NCBI RefSeq assembly: GCF_000150955.2
Contig: NC_011675.1
Coordinates: 929,650 to 993,649, forward strand
Source: Phaeodactylum tricornutum CCAP 1055/1
Lineage: Eukaryota; Bacillariophyta; Bacillariophyceae; Surirellales; Neidiaceae
Length of the DNA stretch: 64,000 nucleotides
Reading direction: 5' to 3'
In this document: piece by piece, positions 1-9,548 of the stretch
Layout of the letters: every line of letters begins with the position of its first letter
Numbering within the stretch: the stretch's first letter is position 1
Made by a program: the position numbers and the translations under genes
The notes under the pieces: model-generated
The model's input: the letters and a program-made list of their open reading frames with translations, nothing else
Database searches by the model: none
Told to the model about the DNA's origin: nothing

Positions 1-1092
1 CAGATGGGAAGGTACAAAGTTTTCGCTACGATGCTCATTGAACCTTGTGACAAAGTTGTCAACAAGTTGCCATCGGTGAACATGAGTGCTCATACCATCG
101 GGTCGGACTGGACATTGTTCACTCCAACGGATATATTTCCAGATATTGTCAAACCGTTGCCGGGACATTCCTGTGCGTCCAAATGAAGGGGCAGGAATGT
201 ACTTGGAGGGTGCAGTGGTGGACCATAGTTGGGCCCGGCTACTGAACTCAAACTTTGTAGTGAGTATGAGCATTCCAAAGAACCGAAGAAGTTCTCCGGA
301 TGTGATTGGATTCTTGTTTTGCTGTGCAAGCTGAGTATTTGTAAGCCGACACATAGTAGTCAGCTGGGTCGGCGGAAACATGAGCAGAAAATATTCGAGG
401 CGCGAAAATCTCACCCCATTGTCAGAGTCTTGACCAATAAGGTCACCAACTGAAGTACGGATATGGAAGTGCCTAACATAGACATGGCCATTCACATCCA
501 GCCGGGTTTTTCTTTCATTCACATACCACTCTGTTTGGTGCACTGTGGCTACCGGGTTTTCGGACTCTGTGTCAAGCGAGGTATCAGTGTCAACCAGGGT
601 CTCGACAATTTCGGCTACCGGGCTATCGGGCTCTGTGTCAACCGGGGTATTGGGCTCTGTGTCGACCAAGGTATCGGGCTCTATGTCAGCCGGGGTTTCA
701 ACCATTTCGGCTACCGGGGCTTCGACACTTTCTTCCATCAAGTTTCCGGCTTCCATGTCTGCTTCTGCTGCCTGCAAAGCCTCTGCTGCTAATTCCTCAA
801 TTAAGGACATTCCTTCATCTTCTGGCGGTACAAATGCCTTTACACTCCGAATGTTCAGTGTTTTTTCCTTGAACAAACTCTCTCCAAAATCATAAACTGC
901 TGTTATCAAAGTAAAGGTACGCCCGGTTGTAATGGATACAGGGGTGGTCGTGACGTCTAGAACCGTTCCAACAAGCCGCTTGGAGTGCTTGTTGACGCCA
1001 TATCTCCGTGCGCACTTGCTCAGATGCACAACATGACAAGCCTTTGCCGTCACCTTCCCTCCAATTCTAAGTCTAGGATCCCTCACTGGCAT
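1..1092 (-). CDS. PiggyBac-type transposase, N-terminal part (cut by window edge)
   Basis: The minus strand is open without a stop from an ATG at 1092 to base 1, giving 364 codons of a protein that continues outside the window. The N-terminal half is acidic and holds short D-T-E-P-D-T-P-V type repeats (roughly residues 120-190, DNA 540-720). After that come a stretch with MCRLTN, SGELLRFFGMLIL and a motif RQRFDNIWKYIRWS, which read like the start of the DDE_Tnp_1_7 (PiggyBac) domain, where a small conserved block of R-F-x-x-I-x-x-x-x-R precedes the catalytic core. The catalytic aspartates would lie to the left of this window, so activity cannot be judged. The ATG chosen is the first after in-frame stops at 1128-1126 and 1119-1117. 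The frame is clean, in contrast to the broken LINE next to it, so this copy is either young or domesticated. Family assignment is from remembered motif pattern, not a search. Confidence 0.8.
   Translation of the reverse strand, partial: MPVRDPRLRIGGKVTAKACHVVHLSKCARRYGVNKHSKRLVGTVLDVTTTPVSITTGRTFTLITAVYDFGESLFKEKTLNIRSVKAFVPPEDEGMSLIEELAAEALQAAEADMEAGNLMEESVEAPVAEMVETPADIEPDTLVDTEPNTPVDTEPDSPVAEIVETLVDTDTSLDTESENPVATVHQTEWYVNERKTRLDVNGHVYVRHFHIRTSVGDLIGQDSDNGVRFSRLEYFLLMFPPTQLTTMCRLTNTQLAQQNKNPITSGELLRFFGMLILTTKFEFSSRAQLWSTTAPSKYIPAPSFGRTGMSRQRFDNIWKYIRWSEQCPVRPDGMSTHVHRWQLVDNFVTRFNEHRSENFVPSHL
540..720 (-). repeat. Short coding tandem repeat (acidic D-T-E-P-x-x-P-V units)
   Basis: Imperfect 24-30 bp units on the minus strand encode repeated acidic blocks such as VDTEPNTPVDTEPDSPV inside the transposase N-terminal region. 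The same V-A-E-(I/M)-V-E-T motif occurs twice. This is simple-sequence expansion in a disordered region. Confidence 0.6.
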
Positions 1093-1189
1093 GTCTGACA
1101 ATGCACCAAGCCTAATTTACATGACTCAAACCAAGTATCGGAGATGTAATGGCCATTTCATTGACGTCCAGACAAGCCATTTTACCAGG

Positions 1190-4100
1190 TGAGCACAGAA
1201 GTAGAATAGACACTAGAGGTGGCACTACAAACAGCAGAGAAGGACATGGAGATTTTGCTCTTGGGCAATATTAACGTGGATATCTCATTGCCGGGGGGGA
1301 TGGTTTGAGACATCAAGATTACAACGGTGCTCAGCAGCTTTGGGCTGCAGGACTTGACTCGGCATTTTTGGCAGCGAAACCACTACCGTCACCGCTGGAC
1401 GTGGAGAGCAAAGCGGAATGGCCGGATGGTACACTCTCGAAATGACGTGGTAATGGGGACGGATCGCCGGTTCATCCGTGCGGTCAAGATCCTGGACCCC
1501 CCTTGTTTTGAGAGTGATCACTACGCTATCGTGGTCACGATGCAGACGGGCTTGCTAGCTGAGCAAAAGCATTACCTGGAGGGCAGGAGGCGAATGCCAA
1601 AGACGGCAGAGCGCGGCAGCGGGGAGACAAAACTGCCAGCAGACGTTGCTTTCGAGCAGCGGCTCAAGTGCAAGGTACAGGTGGAGCCGAAGAAACAGTC
1701 TGTACATCCAGACTGGCTCTCGGCAATGACACATGCACTCCTGGACAAGCGGGTCAATCTCCTGAAACACGGAGCTTCGCACAGGCGGCGTAAACAAGTG
1801 GGGCGTCACATACGGAAGAGTATGTGACGGGATTGGAGGAGTCGGGCAGAAGAAGCAGGACGACAAATCGAGCAGCTACTAGAGGCCAAGGATGTCTCTG
1901 GAGCTTTTGATGTGGCGAAACGGTGGTACAGGAAGTCTACAGGTCGACCTCCTCCACCGTGCCGCGAAAACATGGAGGCAACAGCAAGCCGATACAAAGA
2001 CTTGTATCAGGCGGAACCAGCTCCCGGGGCACCAATCCCCACCTCAACCAGCCGCCAGTGGCAAGTGCTTGACAATGCGCCAGAAGCTGACAAGATTGCT
2101 TGGCATGTGCGAAAGCTCAAGACCAAGAAGGCTCCAGGCACATCAGGCATTCGCCCAGAGGATATGCGGCACTGGTTAAACTTGTTCGAGGTGGAACAGA
2201 GGGATCAGCAACCGTTCCGGCTCTTGACGGAGATTGTCCAGAGCGCATTCCTGACGGGTCAGTTACCTCAGGCACTCAGTGTGGCAATACTGGTGCTGCT
2301 CCTGAAGCCGGGCAGTACTGAAATTCGCGGCATCGGGTTGTTGGAATCTGTGTGGAAACTCATTTTGTCCATCATAGATGCAAGAATGAAGGACGTTGTG
2401 GAGTTTGACAATGCAATACATGGATTCCGTCAAGAGAGAGGCACCGGGACAGCGGTCTTACACAACAAGCTGGGCATGCAGCTTGCGGTCGCGCGTAAGG
2501 ATACGGTAGTGCAACTATACCTTGATTTGACCAAGGCATACGATATCCTGGACAGGGGATGTGCACTTGCGATTTTACGCGGTTATAACGTTGGCAAGAA
2601 CATTATTCGGATTTTGGAGACTTTCTGGTCGTGGCACAAGGCGGTGCCACGGGCCAGTGGCTACTATGGGCGAGTGATTGGGGCTACACGCGGTGTTACG
2701 CAGGGAGACATTGTCAGCCCCATGATCTTTAACATTGTGGTTGATTGCATTCTGAAGGCGTGGAGGACAGAATTTCGTGCAACGGTGGCACGGGTGGAAG
2801 CAATTTTTTATGCCAATGACGGTGAATTGTTGAGTGAGAGTACTATGGCCTTGCAGGCTGCGTTAGGATAGTTTTCGGACTACTTCGCGTGTGGGGGGCT
2901 TCGGATGAACGTGGATAAAACAAAGTCGCTGGTGTCGGACCCCGGTCCAATCCAGCTTGGCATGTCTTTGCCCGCTTTCCTTCACAGGACGACTGGAGAA
3001 GGGGGTAACTCGAGATTGCGGCGTGCAAAGAAGGTTACGTGCGAGATCTGCGGCCACGACTTTCGCCAAACTTTGCTGACTCGGCACATGCAGGCGATCC
3101 ATCATGTAGATTTGACTCCTTGAGCGCCCCTTTCGCGACGGCTGTTCAATAGCAAAGAGGAATATTTGGTAAGCATACCCAAGTTGAAGGAACCCATTTA
3201 GGTAGTGTGTCCGGTGGACGGGTGCCACGCGACGGCAAGTCAAGCACATGATATGCGAAAGCACTTCATGCTGCGGCATCCCACTGACAGGATATGTATT
3301 GAGGAGGAAGGAGTGCAGGCACTACCCAAGTGCAAACATTGCGGAATGCACGTGGCAACAAAGACAGTGGCTCATCATTTCCGTACAAAGCTATGCGAGG
3401 TGGGCCAGAAGCGGAAGGCCGCCCGCACCCAGGAGTGGACCGCCCAGACCGCAACCTCCCATCAGTTCTACATTGACGGGGTAGCAGTGGGCCGGGTGAA
3501 TCAGTTCCGACACTTGGGGAACAAATCCTTGTGAATGACAGCAATGACGGTGCAATCCGCTACAATATTAGCAAGGCAAGGGCTAAGTGGCATATGATCG
3601 CTCGAGTTTTAGTTCAAGAGGAGGCGTCACCCCGCGTCATGGGCATGTTCTACAAGGTGATTGTGCAATCGGTCCTGTTATACTGCAGTGAGACATGGGT
3701 TCTTACCCTAGCTCAGTATGATTGGCTCAATGCATTTCATGTGACCATAGCATGGCGGATATCAGGTTTAAAGGTTTGGTATGATCCGGACACGGAGACC
3801 TGGTTAAAACCGGCGTCCAACATGGCACTGGAAAGGGCAGGACTACACCCGCTGGCAATGTACTTGAAACGCCGGCGAGACTACATCCTACCCTATGCTA
3901 GGAATCTCCCAGACTTTGCATCCCTTCGCGACTGGGCTGTAACACGGAACATTGTTCAGAGAAGCTTTTGGACGGATGATTCAGACTTATCCAAACTACA
4001 AGAGGACATTGATAGAAGGGTTGATTATAATGCGAACCCCGTGGGAACCCGGGAATTCAAAGTGTGAATAGTTTCACAATAATTAGTACTAAAAGATGAT

Positions 4101-4200
4101 CACCCACCCAAAGACTTGGTGTTGAGCCCATGGCAACGGCTCGAATTTGATCTTGCCCGTGCGGCAAGCAATACACCTTCCGCCAACATCATCTACCCTA
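1190..4200 (+). mobile_element. Non-LTR retrotransposon (LINE) copy 1, 5'-truncated
   Basis: Alignable with copy 2 from about 1190-1215 (matching 4820-4840) onward. The first part of the endonuclease is therefore missing, as expected of 5'-truncated LINE insertions. Parts in order: end of the AP-type endonuclease (about 1207-1560, ending with the S-D-H-Y motif), a linker, reverse transcriptase (about 1912-2960), C2H2-type fingers (3030-3410), and a C-terminal domain (3440-4066). The reading frame is mostly kept but is cut by several stops and at least one frameshift near 3530. The 3' end is somewhere in 4067-4200; no poly-A tail is visible. Clade is not assigned. Confidence 0.85.
1327..4067 (+). 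pseudogene. LINE polyprotein remnant, copy 1 (endonuclease end, RT, zinc fingers)
   Basis: The frame beginning near 1207 reads through the end of an exo-endo-phosphatase domain, GLQDLTRHFW to ESDHYAIVVT. It then enters a reverse transcriptase at 1912-2871 with KKAPGTSGIRPEDM, LDLTKAYD (RT motif A), GVTQGDIVSP (motif B) and FYANDGE in place of the usual FYADD (motif C), so the catalytic Y-x-D-D box is damaged. In-frame stops fall at 1825-1827 and 2869-2871, and others follow at 3121 and 3532. After the RT come three Cys/His fingers: CEICGHDFRQTLLTRHMQAIH is too long to quote further, then CPVDGCHATASQ with a paired H-x4-H, and CKHCGMH. The last part (3531-4066, shifted frame) has YKVIVQSVLLYCSETWVL, common at the C-terminus of such LINE proteins. 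Not functional. Confidence 0.85.
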
Positions 4201-6592
4201 ACACTACTTAGGGGACGGATAAATCACAGTTTGGACGCAAAAGGAAGTAAAGGAAAGGAGTAGAAGCAGGGACAGAGAACCAATTGTTGTTGTCCGTTTG
4301 CTTGGTGTTCGTGAGTTTTTTTGTTGAGAGGGGGCGGCACGGTCAGACGTCCGCGGTAGGATTTGCACAGGAAAAATTTTTCGTGCGACATTGGAAATCA
4401 ACGGATCTTTTTGGAAAATGCCAATGAATTTAATGCATCAGGCCAATGGTTTGACCAACCGTACCGTGCTGAAATACGGCACACTCAACATATGCCACCA
4501 CGGGAATGGGAATATATACCAGGCGCTCAAGACAATACGAGAGTTGAACCTGGACTTTGGATTTTTGACGGAGATCAAGGCGAACAATCCCGCGATGTTT
4601 GTACGTTTGTACGCGGGTTATTGTGTGGCGGAAATCGCGCTGGGGGGAAGCCTCACACAAGGAGGAGTTTGTTTCTTCTGGCGCGAGGAGTCGGAACGCT
4701 TCTTGGTCGAAAGTGTGCACAATTCGGGCCAAATGTCGCCTCATGTGTGCTTGTTTCTGGCGGCCTACGGTGGAAAGCGGTGGGGGTTTACATCCCGCCG
4801 AATGAAACCAATGGGACTATGCTGAGCAAGTTGGAGGTGGCACTACAAGGGGCAGAGAGGGATATGGAGATACTGCATACGGGCAATATCAACATGGATC
4901 TCTCAGAGCCGGGGGAGACGGTCCGGGACATCGAAGTTTGCACAGTGCTCAGCAGCTTTGGGCTGCAGGACTTGACCCGGCACTTTTGGCAGCAAACCCA
5001 ACACCGCCACCGCTGGACATGGCAAGTGAAGCGGAATGGCCGGGTAGTACACTTGCGGAACAGCGTGGTAATGGGGACCAACCGCCGATTTATTTAGGCA
5101 GTCAAGACTGTGGACCCCCCTCGTTTTGAGAGTGATCACTATGCTAGTGTGGTCACAATGCAGACGGTTTTGCAAACAGAGCAAAAGGGATATTTACAAG
5201 GACGGCAATGAATGCTGACGACGGCAGCAATCACACAAGGGGGAGTACAGAGTGCACCGGATATTGCTTTTGAGCAACTCATCAAGTGCAAAATACAAAT
5301 TGAGCCCAAGACCCAGCCGGGACGGCCCGACTGGATCTCGGCGGATACGCATGCTCTTTAAGACAAGCGGGCGAGGCTCCAGAAACACGGGGCCTCACAA
5401 TGGAGGAAGAAACAAGTTGGACGGCATATCAAGTCCAGTATGCGACGGGATTGGCGGAGCTGGGCAGAGGAAGCAGGGAAAGAGATGGAACAGCTACTGG
5501 AGGCCAACAAGGTCTCCAGGGCCTTCACTGTTTGGTGGTACAGGAAGTCAACAGGTTGACCTCCCCCACCGTGCCACAAGAACATGGAGGCTACCGCCAC
5601 AAAGTACACGGAGCTGTATAGCACAACACCGGCTCCAGGGGCACCAATACCCGTCCCACTATGTTGTTGGTGGCGGGTGCGCAATGATGCGCCACAAGCA
5701 GAGGAGATTGCTAGGCACGTGAGGAAACTCAAGACCAAGAAGGCTCCAGGCGCATCAGGCATCCGGCCCGAAGACATGCGACACTGGTTAGAATTGTACA
5801 AGGCAGGGGACAATAGGCGACCATTCCGGCTCCTAACGGAGATTGTCCAGAGCGCGTTCCTGATGGGACAGTTACCTCAGGCGCTCAGTGTTGCGATACT
5901 GGTCCTGCTCCCGAAACCGGGAAATGGCGACTTTCGCGGCATTGGGCTGTTAGAATCCATCTGGAAGCTTGTCTCGTCAATTATTGACTCAAGATTGAAG
6001 GGCGTCTTGGAGTTTGACAACGCAATACATGGATTCCGTCAGGAGAGAGGCACCAGGATAGCGGTCCTCCGCAACAAGCTGAGCATGCAGCTTTCGGTCA
6101 GAAGGAAGGATACGGTAGTGCAAATATACCTTGATTTGACCAAGGCATACAACACCCTGGATAGGGCATGCACACTTGCAATTTTACAGGGCTACAATGT
6201 TGGCAACAATGTGATTCGGATTTTGGAAACCTTCTGGATGCGGCACAAGGCGGTGCCACGGGCCAGTGGGTACTATGGTTGGGTTATCAAGGCTACACGC
6301 AGGGTCACACAAGGCAATATAGTCAGCCCCCTGATCTTCAACATGGTGGTTGACTGTATCTTGAAGGCATGGAAGTTAGAATTTGCTGGAATGGCGGCAC
6401 AGGTGGACGCAATGTTTTATGCAGACAACAGTGAATTGTTGAGTGAGAGTACTACGGCCCTACAGGCCGCACTGGAACACTTTTCGGATTATTTCGCAAA
6501 CGTAGGTCTCCGGATGAACGTGGACAAGACAAAGTCGCTGGTGTTGGACCCCGGTCCAATCCAGCTTGGCATGTCATCACCAGCCTTCCTTC
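4201..6592 (+). mobile_element. Non-LTR retrotransposon (LINE) copy 2, 3'-truncated
   Basis: Second, head-to-tail copy of the same family. It keeps the 5' leader (4201-4390) and the start of the endonuclease that copy 1 lacks, and runs collinearly with copy 1 through the RT to about 6592. There it stops abruptly, just after the stretch that matches copy 1 at 2980, and is joined to a third fragment. The zinc-finger and C-terminal parts are missing. The two copies differ at many scattered bases, so they are separate old insertions or an old tandem duplication rather than a recent one. Confidence 0.85.
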
Positions 6593-6639
6593 ACACAAAA
6601 ATTGCCACGGGCCATTGGGTGCTAAAAATGAGTGATTGA
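4391..6639 (+). pseudogene. LINE polyprotein remnant, copy 2 (endonuclease and RT)
   Basis: An ATG at 4391 opens an endonuclease-like domain (TLNICHHGNGNIYQALK, then LTEIKANNP, matching the N and E motifs of AP-endonucleases). The frame shifts by one near 4780, continuing as VYIPPNETNG, then TGNINMDL and SDHYASVV. Stops lie at 5095-5097, near 5207 and around 5360 and 5560. From 5584 to 6639 the reverse transcriptase is open: KKAPGASGIRPEDM, LPKPGNGDFRGIGL, YLDLTKAYNTLD, RVTQGNIVSPLIF, and MFYADNSELL, where motif C has D-N instead of D-D. The final residues after about 6592 belong to unrelated joined sequence. Dead copy. Confidence 0.85.
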
Positions 6640-6911
6640 GGCTACACACGGTGTCATGCAGGGTGACATTGTCAGCCCCATGATTTTCACAATGGTGGTT
6701 GGGGCTTTGAATGAATATGGACAAGACCAAGCCTATGGTGTCCAACCTTGGTCCAATCCAGCTTGACATGTCATTTCCAGCAACCTTCACTGGACAACTG
6801 GCAAAGCTGGTAAATCAAGATTATGGTGTGCAAAGAATGTTATCTGCAAGATGTGTGGCCACAACTTTTGCCAAACATTTTGATTTGATCCAAACACTGA
6901 TACCTAGGTGA
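6593..6911 (+). mobile_element. Third LINE fragment, more diverged, fused to copy 2
   Basis: After the copy 2 breakpoint, the sequence returns to an upstream part of the same element. Bases 6645-6710 again encode a motif-B like block (VMQGDIVSPMIF), then jump to a block matching copy 1 at 2905-2990 (LNMDKTKPMVSN and GPIQLDMSFP). After that a decayed finger (CKMCGHNFC at about 6850) appears. Order and spacing show internal deletion. It is more diverged than copies 1 and 2. Confidence 0.7.
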
Positions 6912-7521
6912 AACTTGTAGCAGCAAGGCAGGATTATTCCTGTTGGCAACATATTTACAATGCCAGCAGGGATACATTTTGCCCTATGCAAGGAATCTCC
7001 CATACTTTGCCACCCTATGCAACTAGAATTTCTGGATGGCAGTCCTTTGAAAGGTGACCCTTCTTGTTACAGTAGTTACATTTTTGTGTATTGGTTTCAT
7101 TGGGGACTTGCAATTCAGTTGGGTACCTTGAAGTTATCCCTTACTGTCCTTTTTGTCTGCTGCAAGAGCAAGTCCTCCAGTCTTTTTCTTGTCTGTTGCT
7201 GAGCGTTTGAACTTTTGAATCCACAACTCACAAGTTAACTACTTAAGTTTCTTGAATATTGTATTCCTGCTTCCAAGGTTCTTGTATGCCATTACAACCT
7301 CTGAGTACTTGCTTGGTAAGTTTCCAATGACATGAGACTTCAACTCAATTTTGGACTTCTTGCCCTGCTTGGAATTTTCTTAACTTCAGATCATTGAACC
7401 ATTTATCCCAATCCTTCTAAGTGTTGCCCAAAGTGTTTTTGACAAATTTTGAATCAAGGTCCACCAAGTCTTCTTCTTCTTCAGGTTTGCATTATTTGCA
7501 CAGATTGGTCCACACCATACA
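6912..7521. other. Gene-free stretch left of the hAT element
   Basis: AT-richer sequence without a convincing gene. Weak coding-like character appears on the minus strand toward 7200-7521 and is described with the debris around the hAT element. Otherwise nothing recognised. Confidence 0.5.
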
Positions 7522-7529
7522 CACATGAC
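7522..7529. repeat. hAT target-site duplication, left copy
   Basis: cacatgac directly before the left terminus; identical to 8792-8799. Confidence 0.9.
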
Positions 7530-7549
7530 CAGGCTGCCTTTAATGCGGT
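7530..7549 (+). repeat. hAT left terminal inverted repeat
   Basis: Pairs with 8772-8791 (19 of 20 bases as reverse complement). Followed by subterminal accgcattaaag motifs. Confidence 0.88.
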
Positions 7550-7817
7550 GTTTTGTCCTCAAACACCGCATTGAACCGCATTAAAGGTTTTGAACTCACC
7601 GCATTTAAAGTACTAATTTAACTCTATTTTATCGTGATTTACGTAGAGTCAGTAGAAAATAAAACCTCTTAACTCTAACCCAATTTACAGCTCATTTCAA
7701 TCAAAACACTGTTAGAACATAGCTAATCTATCCTGTACAATACCCCGTTCTCTGCCTTAGCAAGAAGAGCTAAAGAAAGCATTGACATCACAAATGCCAA
7801 CGCAATTCTGATATTTC

Positions 7818-8639
7818 ATGGAGGCCCATAACGTGTTTACTTCGTTTCAGGGATTGACAATGCTGGTGTCACAGCAGCAGAAAATTCTCAGTGGCTTGAT
7901 TGATACCTACTGTAGAATGTCCGGGATGGCTGGGCCCCTTGAACAAGAACAGATTGATGCTATCATTTCAAAAGAGCCAGCTGAGAGAAACGGAAGCTAT
8001 GTTATCACTCACAATCAGGTTCGGTCGTGCCTTGATGGGCTCGGCATGTGGATGATCGAAACAGTCGAAGAATCGGCGTCTGATGAGGAGAAACTTTCTT
8101 GTTTGCTGGCCAGCATTGGTAATTTATTTGTGGTTGCAGCAAATGGCATTGCCAACATTGCAATTGTACGCAGTGGAAACAAATCACAGGCTGCAGAACT
8201 ACCGCCGGAGCTCCCATACGAGCTTGCTGCAAGCAACATGCGAGATTTTGTCAAGACAATTCAGAAGCACCGAACACGATTACAGCGGAAATTTTCAGAC
8301 GAAGAAATTGACCAACTTAGTCGAGAGTTTAGCATATTTCTCCGAGCGTACTGAGAAGAACCCTTCTTGCAAGACACTGTATTGCATTCTTATAATCAGA
8401 AGAGTACTTTCTCAGAGAGTTGGGCGGCAACTCATGGACGATTTCCGCTCATTCAGAAATTTTGCGGCGGGTTGGCATCGGCATTTCCAAATACAGCGAC
8501 AGTTGAGTCTGACTTTTCCGTCATTAATTGGGAGAAAGACAACACAAGGCAACATCTTACAGACTTCTCGCTCGAAGGCATTTTGCATTGTAAACAATAC
8601 AACAATCTGAAGGTCCTCTCGGCTCTAATTAAGGAGTAA
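7818..8639 (+). pseudogene. Shortened hAT transposase-like frame with one in-frame TGA
   Basis: An ATG at 7818 opens 178 codons to a TGA at 8352-8354. The same frame then stays open to 8639, so one stop divides a frame of about 273 codons. The second part carries GGLASAFPNTATVESDFS, then WEKD and SLEGILHCKQY. I recognise this as the C-terminal end of hAT-like transposases of oomycete and algal genomes, where T-A-T-V-E-x-D-F-S stands in the dimerisation region. The N-terminal zinc finger and most of the catalytic core seen in full hAT transposases (over 500 residues) are absent. This is therefore an internally deleted copy that would need a transposase from elsewhere. It could also be an expressed short protein ending at 8354. 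Confidence 0.6.
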
Positions 8640-8771
8640 TCATACGTAAAACCATAGTATTCATGGACTTAAGATGTATATTTTAGGGTTATTTTTAGGG
8701 TTACCGCAACGAACCGCATTAAAGATTTCAAATTCACCGCAAACAAGCTCTTTGCGGTTGCTTGCGGGAAA

Positions 8772-8791
8772 ACCGAATTAAAGGCAGCCTG
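8772..8791 (-). repeat. hAT right terminal inverted repeat
   Basis: Reverse complement of the left terminus with one mismatch (attcggt against atgcggt). Confidence 0.88.
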
Positions 8792-8799
8792 CACATGAC
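8792..8799. repeat. hAT target-site duplication, right copy
   Basis: cacatgac directly after the right terminus; identical to 7522-7529. Confidence 0.9.
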
Positions 8800-9548
8800 C
8801 ATTTGCATTTTTGACATAATGGAAGACTGTCCCCATCACAGATTGGATGAGAAAATTGTGTGCTGTGTTGTTTTCCTTCTTGATCTTCATTGTTTCTTCT
8901 GATGTTGGTGTTTCTTCACCCATGTGGCTCTTGATAAGAGTTTTGTCAAATCCTTTCTCCTGCCCTAATGCAAGAGCTTTGCTGTACGTCTGTACAACTT
9001 TTGGTTGGTAACTGGCAAACTTTGACTGCTTGTCTGTTTCCCTTCAATTTACCTTAATCTGTGAGGAAGCTCCTAACTGTAAGTTGCTGTGAGCAATAGC
9101 AACTAAAACTTTCCTATGTCTTCTTGCAACGGAGTGTAAAAGACCTTGGTTTGCAACTTTTGTAGTTGGACAATAGTGTTGTTTCTTAGAAAACAAGCAA
9201 ATACAAAGTGTTTATGTCCAGTATTATGAAGTGTTTTTCTTTTATTTAAACTATGGAGAAGCTTTTGGATCCATCTTAGAATGCCTGGCTGTCTAGCATA
9301 GTTTGTGTAGTGTTAGTATAACTCAGAAAACTGTATTCATCAAATGCCTGATGAACGGACTTATTGTTGCAGTTCTCTTACATTACGTCCTTTTTATCTG
9401 CCTACGAAAGTATTTACGATCCGTTGGCCCTTTGGGCTCGTTTTAGCTAGTTATCGTTGTAGTTTCCTAAAACACTGAGGATGGCCCTTCGGAGAGCCGG
9501 AAAACGTATAGAATTCTGTTGAATAACGCGATTTCTGTCATAGAATCC
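8800..9548. other. Spacer before the PX-VPS9 gene
   Basis: No gene recognised. The first 190 bases are the right-hand part of the old debris into which the hAT element inserted. Bases 9200-9548 probably hold the promoter and leader of the PX-VPS9 gene; no clear motif is seen. Confidence 0.5.

Larger units (their letters stand above)
7530..8791 (+). mobile_element. hAT-type DNA transposon, 1262 bp, with inverted termini and 8-bp target duplication
   Basis: The ends are inverted copies. The left end 7530-7549 reads caggctgcctttaatgcggt; the right end 8772-8791 is its reverse complement with one mismatch. The element is flanked on both sides by the identical 8-mer cacatgac (7522-7529 and 8792-8799). 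An 8-bp target duplication is characteristic of hAT elements. A subterminal block of about 45 bp with the core accgcattaaag (7575-7610 on the left, 8710-8745 on the right) is present in the same orientation at both ends, as expected of transposase-binding sites. Inside is one transposase-like frame. Near-identical ends and a perfect target duplication argue for a fairly recent insertion. Confidence 0.9.
7380..8990 (-). mobile_element. Possible decayed Ty1/copia-like gag debris around the hAT insertion
   Basis: On the minus strand, both flanks of the hAT element (about 7380-7521 and 8800-8990) look like old protein-coding sequence, with short stretches resembling the gag region of copia-type LTR elements. 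It is heavily broken, no LTRs were found, and family is a guess. The hAT element inserted into it later, so it is the older layer. Confidence 0.25.

Noticed and set aside
9519-9548. Upstream TTG start for the PX-VPS9 protein
   Set aside because: An ATG follows 30 bp later in frame; no reason for a non-ATG start.
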